From Bacteroides oleiciplenus YIT 12058 (GTDB lineage: Bacteria > Bacteroidota > Bacteroidia > Bacteroidales > Bacteroidaceae), in NCBI RefSeq assembly GCF_000315485.1, contig NZ_JH992940.1, positions 955,786 through 1,019,785 on the forward strand: a DNA stretch of 64,000 nt, in the 5' to 3' direction. A program made the translations under genes and the position numbers. The notes below the pieces were generated by a model. It was given only the letters and a program-made list of their open reading frames with translations, was not told the DNA's origin and did no database searches. The first letter of the stretch is position 1. Each line of letters opens with the position of its first letter. Below, piece by piece: positions 25,754 through 33,759 of this stretch.

Positions 25754-26883
25754 TTGATTATACTATTCAAATATTTTTTTGATGAATTTATTAATTCGCT
25801 TAAGTTCGCTTCCACTAATGAGTAGTTAATCTCTGGAATAGTAATAAACGACTCAATATCTTGATATAAATTCTCAATGCCAGCTTTTGCTAGGATGTTA
25901 TATATTCTGTTCTCATTTTGTTTCCAGATATTTCCTTTTTCACGTCTCAACACTATAAAAGGTTTTTGCATAATCATTGAGAACACTACTCCATGAAATG
26001 TATTTGTTATAACATAAGTAGCATTCATATACATTTGTACAAAATCTCTCGGGCCATATAAAGACGTACCACTAACTTGCAATTCGTCACAATATTCTGG
26101 AGTTGTCATTGGAATGTATCGAATTGGAATGCCTTTTTCTTTAGAAATTTTGTTTAGCTTTAACCGTATTTCTTTAGAAAGGCCTCCGAACATATATACA
26201 AGTATATACCTTTCATTAGTGATGGTGAGACTTAATAGACTTTTCCAATCACCTTTAGAGAGAAGTAGCGTAGGGTCCACCGTCTGTATTGCATTTCGAC
26301 CACTGACCCTCTTGACATATTCAACGCCTTCACTTTCACGGCAGGCAATCTTGTTAAATTCATCAAATCTTTTTTTATACTCAGCATCATCAGTTGATGT
26401 TAAATTCTGCGTTCCTGTAAGACTAGCAGCATACGATAAACGTTTTCTTACCGGTGTAAATTGCAAAAAAAAGACATTCATGTCTTGTCCAATCTTTGTC
26501 CACACCATATCACTTCCTACTATTATACCATCATAATCAGATTCTATATTTTTCAAATCATTAAATGAAAATAGAGTCTTTGATGACAGCCTCATATACT
26601 TCTTCCGAAAATCTGAGAATAGTTGCTTTTTACATCTACTGGAGTATAATGCACATTTAAGAAGCGAAATATTATAATTTATAGAATTCAACAATTTTAA
26701 TTTAGTGTAAACACGAGAAAAAAGTGAAAAATGCTGATTTGGCATTCCAGCACATTGCTCATGATAATCTAATATTTCTACTTGACAACCAATTTTTCTT
26801 ATACTCTCTTGCAATGCATAAGCCTGCAATGCAGCTCCATAATTCACGACATCATGAAATGTTAAGATACCGATTTTTTTCAT
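25750..26883 (-). CDS. Polysaccharide pyruvyl transferase family protein
   Basis: A 377-residue protein of the CsaB/WcaK pyruvyl-transferase superfamily, which adds pyruvate ketals from phosphoenolpyruvate to sugars. It has the opening IGILTFHDVVNYGAALQAYALQ, the GSDMVW segment near residue 121, and TNTFHGVVFSMIMQKPFIV in the C-terminal lobe. It lies 16 bp downstream of the flippase gene. Gene pairs with the F420H2-dehydrogenase-beta-like protein (here at 28322) are frequent in capsule loci. Its start is a clear ATG. Confidence 0.88.
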   Translation of the reverse strand: MKKIGILTFHDVVNYGAALQAYALQESIRKIGCQVEILDYHEQCAGMPNQHFSLFSRVYTKLKLLNSINYNISLLKCALYSSRCKKQLFSDFRKKYMRLSSKTLFSFNDLKNIESDYDGIIVGSDMVWTKIGQDMNVFFLQFTPVRKRLSYAASLTGTQNLTSTDDAEYKKRFDEFNKIACRESEGVEYVKRVSGRNAIQTVDPTLLLSKGDWKSLLSLTITNERYILVYMFGGLSKEIRLKLNKISKEKGIPIRYIPMTTPEYCDELQVSGTSLYGPRDFVQMYMNATYVITNTFHGVVFSMIMQKPFIVLRREKGNIWKQNENRIYNILAKAGIENLYQDIESFITIPEINYSLVEANLSELINSSKKYLNSIIK

Positions 26884-26899
26884 TTTATAAATAAAATAT

Positions 26900-28318
26900 C
26901 TACACCTTTTTCATCTTATTAACCAACAGACACAATCCCTCATACTTAAATATATACATAAGCAAAAGATACACAGTCACTGCTCCTAATATTTGAAATA
27001 AGAGAGAAATGATCAAAGGCAATTCAATTAAACAGAGAAATTTGACAGTTATAGCTTCTATTGTACAGAATATAAGCACAGGCGCTATATCTTTTATCTG
27101 TGAAAGTACTTTATAATCAATATTTTTTCCTGAGTAATGCAAATAAACTGGTATATAAATAATTGATATAATTACTTCTCCCCAGACTAAAGCATCTATA
27201 CTTATTCGTATTGTAAACACTATAATAATTAGATCAACTATTTTTCTGATTGTTTGTAATTGAAGAACTTTCTTACTATTTCCAAATCCATATAATAATT
27301 GAATATTTGTTGTTGTAATAATCCATGATGAATAATAAATGCACATTAACTGAAGAAACGGCACACACGGCAACCATTTATCTGTTAATAAAACCTCTAT
27401 TATAGTCGGTGCAGAAATAGCTAACAATGTCAATATAGGGAAAATTAAAGTCGATGACAATACAATAGATTGCCTAGTTAGATTTCTTAGCAGTGGCTTG
27501 TTTTCATTGTTCCTCGAGAATACAGGTAAAAGAACAGCCATTAATGAACCATTGATACTTCTTATAACTAAATTAGGAAATTGCTTACCTCTACTATAAA
27601 AAGATAACGTAGCAGGGCTATAAAATTTACCTATTAGAATAGTTCTAATTTCGAAAAAGAGCTCATCTACAATATTCGTCAGAAATACTTTCCAACCAAA
27701 ATCGAGTACTTCTCTAAGACTTTTAAGACTGAATTGTAATTTCGGATACCATTTGACTATTACTCCCAATGTAATAGCGGTCAACACACTATTTATTAAT
27801 ACCTCAATAACCAATGTCCAAACTCCAAATTCATTTATTGCTAATATTATAGCGATTGTACCTGCAATTATAGTAGAAGTAATTGTTGAAATAAACACCT
27901 TTTTAAACTGAAGATTTCTCCTAAGAATAGAATATAAAATCGAACTATATGAATTTGGAAAAATGCAAATAAGAATAATTCTTAATAAATTTTCAAGAAT
28001 AGGAATGTTAAAAAAATCTGCCAACATCCCAGAAAATACAAAAATTAACACATATATTACAGTAGCAAGTAAAAGTGAGAAATAGTATACAGAATTATAT
28101 TTCTTCTCATCTACATGTTTCTGTTGAACCAATGCCACAGCTATTCCATTCTGAATAAATACATCGACAAGAGATATAAATATCGAACAGATTGCAATAG
28201 CACCGAAATCTTCAGGAGCGAGCAGACGCGCTAAAAACAATTGAAGTATAAATCTACTGCCAATTACACCATACTGCTCTACAGCCTTCCAAATAGCATT
28301 ATTCAAAACAACCCCCAT
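26900..28318 (-). CDS. wzx: Polysaccharide flippase (Wzx-like)
   Basis: A 472-residue protein with about 12-14 hydrophobic segments of the MOP-family lipid-linked oligosaccharide exporters. The N-terminus (NNAIWKAVEQYGVIGSRFILQLFLARLLAPEDFG) matches the Wzx group closely. It moves undecaprenyl-linked repeat units across the inner membrane for the Wzy polymerase at 21341. It lies 3 bp downstream of the F420H2-like gene. Its presence indicates a Wzx/Wzy-dependent rather than ABC-exported capsule. Confidence 0.9.
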   Translation of the reverse strand: MGVVLNNAIWKAVEQYGVIGSRFILQLFLARLLAPEDFGAIAICSIFISLVDVFIQNGIAVALVQQKHVDEKKYNSVYYFSLLLATVIYVLIFVFSGMLADFFNIPILENLLRIILICIFPNSYSSILYSILRRNLQFKKVFISTITSTIIAGTIAIILAINEFGVWTLVIEVLINSVLTAITLGVIVKWYPKLQFSLKSLREVLDFGWKVFLTNIVDELFFEIRTILIGKFYSPATLSFYSRGKQFPNLVIRSINGSLMAVLLPVFSRNNENKPLLRNLTRQSIVLSSTLIFPILTLLAISAPTIIEVLLTDKWLPCVPFLQLMCIYYSSWIITTTNIQLLYGFGNSKKVLQLQTIRKIVDLIIIVFTIRISIDALVWGEVIISIIYIPVYLHYSGKNIDYKVLSQIKDIAPVLIFCTIEAITVKFLCLIELPLIISLLFQILGAVTVYLLLMYIFKYEGLCLLVNKMKKV

Positions 28319-28321
28319 GTT

Positions 28322-29515
28322 TTATTTTCTTTTGAAGATTAATATAACATGTTTAAAAATAGGAGGTATTATTAAGCTAATACGTAATTTAAAGTAATCC
28401 ATGATACTTTGCTGTGGAACATATCTTAAATAATCCAATTTTGACATTGAAAAAACTTTTTTCAAAATAGAGTCTCTGTCAACCGGCTTACTTGAAGGTA
28501 TACTCAATTGTTTATTACATTGCTGTTCACGCTCTATATCTAAAGGGATATATTCAAAATATTTATTGGCTCCACCATTCCAAATATCTTGTGCTTTTTT
28601 ATTATTTATAAGAATTATCGATGTAGATTCATTTAAATGAAAACCAGGATATTCCCTTCTACTATCACAATCACCAATAGTAAAATCTCCAATTCTATTG
28701 ATTTGTGCGAAAGGGCAGCTGTAACACGCATATCGAAAAGACAAACCTAAAAGAAACAGATGGAAATACTGATCTTGATGATAATTTCTCGCAAGCTGAA
28801 TACCTCTTTTCTTTTTTATAGAAAAAAGAAAAGAGCTTACAGAAGGAAAAAAGGAGTGTTTCCTTCTAAAACTTATATTTTTAATATTCTCTTTATTATT
28901 AACAATATTCTTAATATGATAATCTAAAAGTTTAGAGCTTGGCACACCATGGCAGACAATATCTACAGTTATCAAATTACAATAATCTTTTCTTAAATAA
29001 AGTTTTAATCCACTAATTTGACAAGGAGTTCCTGAAAATAAAACATTCGACCTTCGCTTCAAAACTTGCTCAACCTCCTTATAAGTATTTCCGATTTCAC
29101 TCTGAACGTACTTACTATTTTGGAGTTTAACTAAATCTTTTATATTATTTACCGATATATGTCTTACAATTTGGTCTTGATCAAATGCAGCCCCAAACAC
29201 AACCCCTTTAAGCTCCTTAATAACATAGGTAGCTAACCCCAAAAAAGCACCTCCAGATGCACTTTTTTGCCGACTCGATAATTTACAAAGAGAATTATAA
29301 TGAATTCCCTTCGCTGATTCATATAAAAGAGGTTTATTTGCTGCAGTACAAACTTTTAAGCATTTTCCACATTGAATACAAACATCCTCATTATTAGCTA
29401 TCTCTGGATACAAAAAACCTTCAAAGTCTGGATTCATAGAAATTATTCCCTTCGGACAAGCCTGAGAACAAGCGCCACACCCAAAGCAATTTTCCTTTTC
29501 AATCTGGTCTATCAT
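28322..29515 (-). CDS. Coenzyme F420 hydrogenase/dehydrogenase beta-subunit family protein
   Basis: A 397-residue iron-sulfur protein. Two [4Fe-4S] motifs are at the N-terminus (CFGCGACSQACPKG near residue 10 and CIQCGKCLKVC near 41). A FrhB-type flavin domain follows, with FSGTPCQISGLKLYL and DIVCHGVPSSKLLDYH. Bacteroides have no F420 that I know of, so this homolog probably acts in polysaccharide modification together with the pyruvyltransferase. It is the first biosynthetic gene after upxZ, across a 667-bp gap. Confidence 0.88.
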   Translation of the reverse strand: MIDQIEKENCFGCGACSQACPKGIISMNPDFEGFLYPEIANNEDVCIQCGKCLKVCTAANKPLLYESAKGIHYNSLCKLSSRQKSASGGAFLGLATYVIKELKGVVFGAAFDQDQIVRHISVNNIKDLVKLQNSKYVQSEIGNTYKEVEQVLKRRSNVLFSGTPCQISGLKLYLRKDYCNLITVDIVCHGVPSSKLLDYHIKNIVNNKENIKNISFRRKHSFFPSVSSFLFSIKKKRGIQLARNYHQDQYFHLFLLGLSFRYACYSCPFAQINRIGDFTIGDCDSRREYPGFHLNESTSIILINNKKAQDIWNGGANKYFEYIPLDIEREQQCNKQLSIPSSKPVDRDSILKKVFSMSKLDYLRYVPQQSIMDYFKLRISLIIPPIFKHVILIFKRK

Positions 29516-30182
29516 ATACCATATCTTATCAATAAGCCTTCACCACCTTTCATTCTTCAACGTAGAAAAATAAATAGTTACCTAGTACAATAATAACTAA
29601 AAGCTCTATTCCAACAGTTCTTGTACACCATAGGATGATACAACCATCTCATTACCAAACAATTCATCGACTCTTAATGGCACTCCAACTTGACAAGCAA
29701 GCTATTTCTGCTTCACTAACAACAACAGTAGATTAGGATTAAGCCTACATCGTATTGGCGAAATTAAATAGTTAATTGAATATATATTGAAAGCTGTACA
29801 TATTATTTATATATAGCAAATTAATAATGAATAAGTTATTAATCGCAATCCATTTTATGAAAATTTTGTATACAATATTCACTAAATTTCTCGATATCTT
29901 GCAGTCATTGACAGATAATTTAGTAAACGAACAAGGAAATGTGTCCCTAGACGCGGTAGTATAATCATCCAAGTTTCCGGATTTAAAGCCAAAACTAATG
30001 AACTTATCAATATAGGCGCAGTGAACCTTCACTATTTTTCAAATAACAACAATAGTTGAGCTATGAGAAATATACAGAAAGCTTATTACCCAAATCATTG
30101 GGGAAAGTTAGCATACCTGCTATTAACCAATTTTTCACCAGCCGAAAATTATAAAATAATTATATAAATCATCAGCCGACTT
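29516..30182. other. 667-bp AT-rich gap downstream of upxZ with a possible gene remnant
   Basis: No intact gene supported. A minus-strand open stretch at 29606-29701 encodes VPLRVDELFGNEMVVSSYG and then a stop; it looks coding but has no start and is cut by an upstream stop. I do not recognise the family. The rest is AT-rich. It separates the upx regulatory head from the biosynthetic genes, so it may also be a long untranslated stretch where UpxY-modified polymerase must continue. Confidence 0.4.
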
Positions 30183-30671
30183 TCATTCGTCAATATATTC
30201 CCACGGATAAGGATTATCCACCACATTCTGAAACTCCACAATAGCTTCCTGTTGATCAGATGTAAGTGTTGCAGAATCCCAAGAAGCGATAATGACACGA
30301 CCTTCATCAACCAAAGAATCATCGAATACTTCACCATAACAAGCAGTAAGCAGACGAAGTTTCAACAATGAGACTGGAAGAACAGCAAGAATGTCCCAAC
30401 AACGATTCAATATTTCCTGAACATGTTTCTGCTTCTCACCATGATCAATGAACGAAGCACTATAGCCCATCAGCAGTGCAAGACAGACATTTGCCTGTTC
30501 TTCAGTAGTAGAACCTTCGGCACCAGAGTTATACAAAGTCGTAGTCAAGCGATAAACTTCGCCGTTACGACGGGACAGGTCATCACTATAGACCGGACTC
30601 CCGTCCATACCTAAATACATCAGTTCGTGCGCTGCACGCTGAAGAGCAAATGTTTCTTCGGAAAGAGTCAT
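30183..30671 (-). CDS. upxZ: UpxZ-family capsule transcription inhibitor
   Basis: A 162-residue, mainly helical, acidic protein (opening MTLSEETFALQRAAHELMYLG). It has the size and position of UpxZ proteins, encoded directly after upxY in Bacteroides capsule loci. The family is known to inhibit UpxY proteins of other capsule loci, so that only one capsule is expressed at a time. It lies 55 bp downstream of upxY. No DNA-binding motif is evident. Confidence 0.9.
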   Translation of the reverse strand: MTLSEETFALQRAAHELMYLGMDGSPVYSDDLSRRNGEVYRLTTTLYNSGAEGSTTEEQANVCLALLMGYSASFIDHGEKQKHVQEILNRCWDILAVLPVSLLKLRLLTACYGEVFDDSLVDEGRVIIASWDSATLTSDQQEAIVEFQNVVDNPYPWEYIDE

Positions 30672-30726
30672 AACTATTTATGATTTCAAATTTATGATTT
30701 ATCGACCATCAAATGATAGCTGTCAA

Positions 30727-31263
30727 TTATTCGATTACGTCTATAAGATCGGGATGAATAGTGGCCATGGCAACAGCAATAACCCCTTGTATCTCAATGA
30801 CCACGCGGCGATCGCGGGCACCTTTCACTTTCAGGAAAATACCTTCCTGGCCTTCGAATTCACCACCTGTAACACGGACCTTAGTACCTTTAGATAAGTT
30901 CAGTTCATCAGGTTGGAAGTACATAAGATGGTCATTATAAGTACCAGCTACGGCAATAAAACGCTGCATCTGACTATCAGGAACTATAATTTTCTCTCCA
31001 CTACGAGTATCGGTAATATATTGCAAGTAGGTGACCTGAGACTTGACACGCTTCACTTCGGAAGGGCGGGCATGAACAAAAACCAGATTATGGATAATAG
31101 GTACCAAAGCACGGATTTTTTTCCCTTTCTTCACGCTTATCTTGTATTGCATGGGGATGAAACAGCCCAACTTTTCTTTTTCAAGTAGACGCATGGCATC
31201 GGACTCTCTACGGTAAGTGGCACGCATAGCATACCATATTTCATTCTCTTTCTCCGTTTCCAT
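30727..31263 (-). CDS. upxY: UpxY-family capsule antiterminator (NusG paralogue)
   Basis: A 178-residue NusG-like factor. The NGN domain starts at about residue 8 (IWYAMRATYRRESDAMRLLEKEKL) and a C-terminal KOW motif appears in LSKGTKVRVTGGEFEGQEG. Family members act locally on the leader of their own capsule operon to stop premature termination. It is the first gene of the operon, about 200 bp from the invertible promoter. No fixed promoter with TAnnTTTG points at it between 31264 and 31462, so expression should depend on inversion. Confidence 0.93.
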   Translation of the reverse strand: METEKENEIWYAMRATYRRESDAMRLLEKEKLGCFIPMQYKISVKKGKKIRALVPIIHNLVFVHARPSEVKRVKSQVTYLQYITDTRSGEKIIVPDSQMQRFIAVAGTYNDHLMYFQPDELNLSKGTKVRVTGGEFEGQEGIFLKVKGARDRRVVIEIQGVIAVAMATIHPDLIDVIE

Positions 31264-31462
31264 TCTATGATTATTTCAGAAAAGGGTGTTCCCCCGGGGC
31301 TTTGAACCCCTTGCATACACTTGAAATTCAATCACTTGCGAACACTTTATGTAAAATAGGGCAAGCTTTGTGCTCCTCTTGCCAATAGATTTGCTGTAAT
31401 CACTCATACCTTACAGGTAAAAGTCTATAAACGAACGAATTAGAAGAAAACAAGCGTCTTTT
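31264..31462 (-). promoter_or_regulatory. upxY leader region with hairpins
   Basis: This stretch would be the transcribed leader if the promoter faced left. It holds a GC hairpin near 31294-31309 and an 11-bp arm TAAACGAACGA at 31428-31438. That arm is the inverse of TCGTTCGTTTA at 31465-31475 in the left inverted repeat. UpxY-type antitermination acts on such leaders in related loci; the exact site is not identifiable here. Confidence 0.5.
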
Positions 31463-31675
31463 AATCGTTCGTTTAATGGGCGTCAAGATTTAGAAAAAAT
31501 AGTTGATAAGAAAAAGAATAAAAGGAATGGATATTAACTTATATTTTCATTGCTATTTTATCTCTTATAATCAGATAGTTAGTATCCTTTTTATCTGATT
31601 TTAAAAAGATTTTTTATCAAACATTTTGTCATTCAAAAAAACACCTCTATCTTTGCGCCCATTAAACGAACGATT
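31463..31675. repeat. Invertible promoter segment bounded by 20-bp perfect inverted repeats
   Basis: AATCGTTCGTTTAATGGGCG at 31463-31482 is exactly repeated in inverted orientation at 31656-31675. The repeats enclose 173 bp containing one complete promoter. The size and arrangement match Bacteroides phase-variable capsule promoters, and upxY lies on the left side. The enclosed promoter points right, so the capsule operon appears OFF in this copy. No recombinase gene is in the window, so a distant master invertase would be required. Confidence 0.9.
31626..31655 (+). promoter_or_regulatory. Promoter inside the invertible segment (currently rightward)
   Basis: TATCTTTG at 31648-31655 is a perfect -7 element and ends immediately before the right inverted repeat. 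TTG of the -33 box lies at 31626-31628, 19 bp away, in the optimal range. Transcription would begin inside the repeat. No TAnnTTTG is found on the opposite strand within the segment. Confidence 0.82.
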
Positions 31676-31768
31676 CTTGAACGCCCATCAAATCATCATA
31701 TATAAATTTAATCTACAGCTATTTATACCCAATCAACCATCGTATTTATTTCACTTTATCCCCCTTCA

Positions 31769-31800
31769 TTGTCATATCTAAATTTTAATTTCTACTTTTG
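31769..31800 (+). promoter_or_regulatory. Fixed promoter upstream of the 31856/31965 gene
   Basis: TACTTTTG at 31793-31800 (-7) with TTG at 31769-31771 (-33), spacing 21 bp. It lies outside the invertible segment, so the genes to its right can be expressed in either orientation. Confidence 0.65.
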
Positions 31801-31964
31801 CGACATTTTTTTAACTGTAAATATCAGTTAAATTCAGAATTAAAATTTATGCAATATGAAAGATTTAAAAAAAAGAAAGGTCAAGTAGTCTTGATGCAAA
31901 GAACGAGTCTCATCAAGTTGAGAATCAGAGTACAAGCTGTATCAGAACAGTAAGTAAAGTTAGT

Positions 31965-32264
31965 ATGGTCGATGAGGATTTATTGTCTGAACGCTATTAT
32001 GCAGGTATAAAAACCCATCTATGTGTAGGAGCTCTAAGAAGCTTCAAATTAGGCTATTTTAAAGGTCAAAATATTAATAACATAAGCGATTTAGGAATGC
32101 ATTTGTACAAATCGGGGGATGCGCTAAAACACGAAAAAGGAGAAGATACACAACTGGAACTAAGCAGTTTAATGACAGAACTAAGAAAGATTTGGGCAGT
32201 GATACAAAAGGAAGATACCGAACACATAGATCCATACGGATATGATGTAAGAATAAATCATTGA
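31965..32264 (+). CDS. Small protein of unknown family, possibly frameshifted at an A8 tract
   Basis: A 99-residue open frame from ATG 31965 (begins MVDEDLLSERYYAGIKTHLC), with no family recognised. The same frame is open upstream to 31869 without a start codon. A better start, ATG at 31856, runs MKDLKKRKVK and stops because it is one base out of frame. Loss of one A from the run of eight at 31867-31874 would join them into a 135-residue protein. The composition is mixed, with a basic/aromatic centre and no membrane segment or signal peptide. It is the first gene rightward of the invertible promoter. Confidence 0.6.
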   Translation: MVDEDLLSERYYAGIKTHLCVGALRSFKLGYFKGQNINNISDLGMHLYKSGDALKHEKGEDTQLELSSLMTELRKIWAVIQKEDTEHIDPYGYDVRINH

Positions 32265-32315
32265 TAGTTTACTCCAAAGAAAGGGCATAACTTTGCCCCC
32301 GTCAACCTGAATGTG

Positions 32316-32398
32316 GAAGGGCTACACCCTTTCAACCGGATGGTGTAGCCCTAAACATAAAAGGGTGTAGCTATCCGAAGCAAAGGGTGTAGCCATCA
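32316..32398. repeat. 83-bp array of four 17-bp units, 22-bp pitch (word AAAGGGTGTAGC)
   Basis: Units start at 32316, 32338, 32360 and 32382, exactly 22 bp apart. Units 3 and 4 (AAAGGGTGTAGCTATCC and AAAGGGTGTAGCCATCA) are direct copies. Unit 1 (GAAGGGCTACACCCTTT) is inverted relative to them, and unit 2 shares GGTGTAGC. Units 1 and 2 can form an 11-bp hairpin. The array begins 51 bp after the stop of the preceding gene. Same total length and pitch as the arrays at 1264 and 53885 but a different sequence word. Confidence 0.82.
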
Positions 32399-32444
32399 CA
32401 GAAGGTTGATTATTAAGCTTTTATGAACAACTAAAATTATTAAA

Positions 32445-32810
32445 ATGAAGAAGCAAACGTTGGGTCACCAACCAAATCATGTAACGAAAGAAGAAAGAGT
32501 AGAAAGTCTATGGAAAAAACTTATCAGGCAGGAAATCGATTTATCAGATGAAACTATCGCATGGATGACACGACGCATCCTGCAGTTGACAGACTACATG
32601 GCATACGGATGTGCACTGATAGCCTACAGAAAACAGAATGGGGAATTCTATATGGCAAGAGGAACACTTGTGTATTATGAAGCCCACTTCCACCGAAAGT
32701 ATGACATTGAACATATCCGAAACCACGTAGTATACTGGGATATAGAACAACAGGGATGGAGAACGTTCCAGATTGAGAACTTCCTGGAATGGAAACCGGT
32801 GGTAAATTAA
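32445..32810 (+). CDS. SH3-barrel (WYL_2/DUF2693-type) small protein
   Basis: A 121-residue protein. After a helical N-terminus (about 1-45), residues about 48-118 show the small beta-barrel pattern of the DUF2693/WYL_2 family: CALIAYRKQNGEFYMARGTLVYYE and then YWDIEQQGWRTFQIENFLEW. These Sm/SH3-like domains may bind RNA or protein; the function is not established. It lies between the 83-bp array and the DUF4373-type gene on the same strand, near the upx head of the locus. Confidence 0.75.
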   Translation: MKKQTLGHQPNHVTKEERVESLWKKLIRQEIDLSDETIAWMTRRILQLTDYMAYGCALIAYRKQNGEFYMARGTLVYYEAHFHRKYDIEHIRNHVVYWDIEQQGWRTFQIENFLEWKPVVN

Positions 32811-32837
32811 AAATTGAGAATTGAAAAATAAGAGATT

Positions 32838-33536
32838 ATGGACTCATATTTGATACATGACGCCAATGCAGGCAATAACTTTAAAATTATGATGATGATA
32901 CAGAAAGAAGGGATGAAAGGATATGGTATCTACTGGATGATACTGGAGTTTCTGAGAATACAGGAGGGATACAAAGCTGACTTGAGAGTGCTGCCTATCC
33001 TGGCACAAAAGATGAGAGTGACAGTAGCTACTTTGAAGCGATTCATTTACGAGTCGGGACTCTTTAGAGTGGACGACACAACCTTCTCATCACCCGGACT
33101 CACCCGGCGCATGGGCCCACTGGAAGCCAAGCGCGAAGCCAACAGAGAGTCGGGCAGACGTGGAGGACTGGCTAACCAACAGAAAATCAGGCAAGGCATG
33201 CCAAGCGACGCTTTAGCTATAAATAAAACTAATAAGATAAATAACTCCCCCTCTATATCTCCCCAAGGGGAGACTGAGAAGAATGAGGAGATTCTTCTGG
33301 TTCCTCCGGAGTATGCACTCAACAAACAGACGCATAACTATGAAGGGCTGATGGAAGAATTGAAGCGGCAAAAAGTGACTGTCGTCAAAGAAATCAATGC
33401 CATCCTCAGACTGACGGATTTCGGTAAACTGAAAGGAAAGATTTGGAAGATCCTATATGACATCAACAACTCACCACAAATGAAAGCAAGAATTGTGATG
33501 CCGGGAAAATATATTCTGAAGTTATTGCAAAACTAA
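32838..33536 (+). CDS. Lin1244/Lin1753-like (DUF4373) domain protein
   Basis: A 232-residue protein. The N-terminal part (about 3-95) matches the DUF4373 / Lin1244-Lin1753 family, a phage-replication-initiator-like winged-helix domain (SYLIHDANAGNNFKIMMMIQKEGMKGYGIYWMILEFL). A Ser/Asn-rich linker follows at about 130-150, and a helical C-terminal segment ends the protein. Such genes are often found beside Bacteroides capsule heads and in mobile elements; DNA binding is likely, the role unknown. A terminator follows at 33548. Confidence 0.8.
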   Translation: MDSYLIHDANAGNNFKIMMMIQKEGMKGYGIYWMILEFLRIQEGYKADLRVLPILAQKMRVTVATLKRFIYESGLFRVDDTTFSSPGLTRRMGPLEAKREANRESGRRGGLANQQKIRQGMPSDALAINKTNKINNSPSISPQGETEKNEEILLVPPEYALNKQTHNYEGLMEELKRQKVTVVKEINAILRLTDFGKLKGKIWKILYDINNSPQMKARIVMPGKYILKLLQN

Positions 33537-33547
33537 AAGCTGGTCAG

Positions 33548-33605
33548 ACAAAAGAGTTCAAAAAGGTTACTTCTCCCCCGGAAGTAACCTCTTTTGTACT
33601 TTTTC
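33548..33605 (+). terminator. Terminator after the DUF4373-type gene
   Basis: AGGTTACTTC (33564-33573) pairs with GAAGTAACCT (33581-33590). An outer ACAAAAGAG/CTCTTTTGT pairing and a T-rich tail follow. Confidence 0.85.
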
Positions 33606-33662
33606 CTGTTAAAGTTGCAATACAAGCCGATTGCTTTCTACCCTAAACAAATCCTCGCGCAA

Positions 33663-33696
33663 TTTGCTTTCCGCTTTAAACAAATTCGTATATTTG
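33663..33696 (+). promoter_or_regulatory. Promoter of ispE
   Basis: TATATTTG at 33689-33696 (-7) with TTTG at 33663-33666 (-33), spacing 22 bp, slightly long. It lies 64 bp upstream of the ispE start. Confidence 0.65.
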
Positions 33697-33759
33697 CTAC
33701 ACAATGTACGACAAGCGTGGATCGCTTGTATCAAAAACAAGTAAAAAAACATTTTTATC

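Noticed and set aside
29772..30032. 86-codon minus-strand gene in the gap after upxZ
   Set aside because: It is AT-rich and has no recognisable domain; the neighbouring fragment at 29606 looks more like real but decayed coding.
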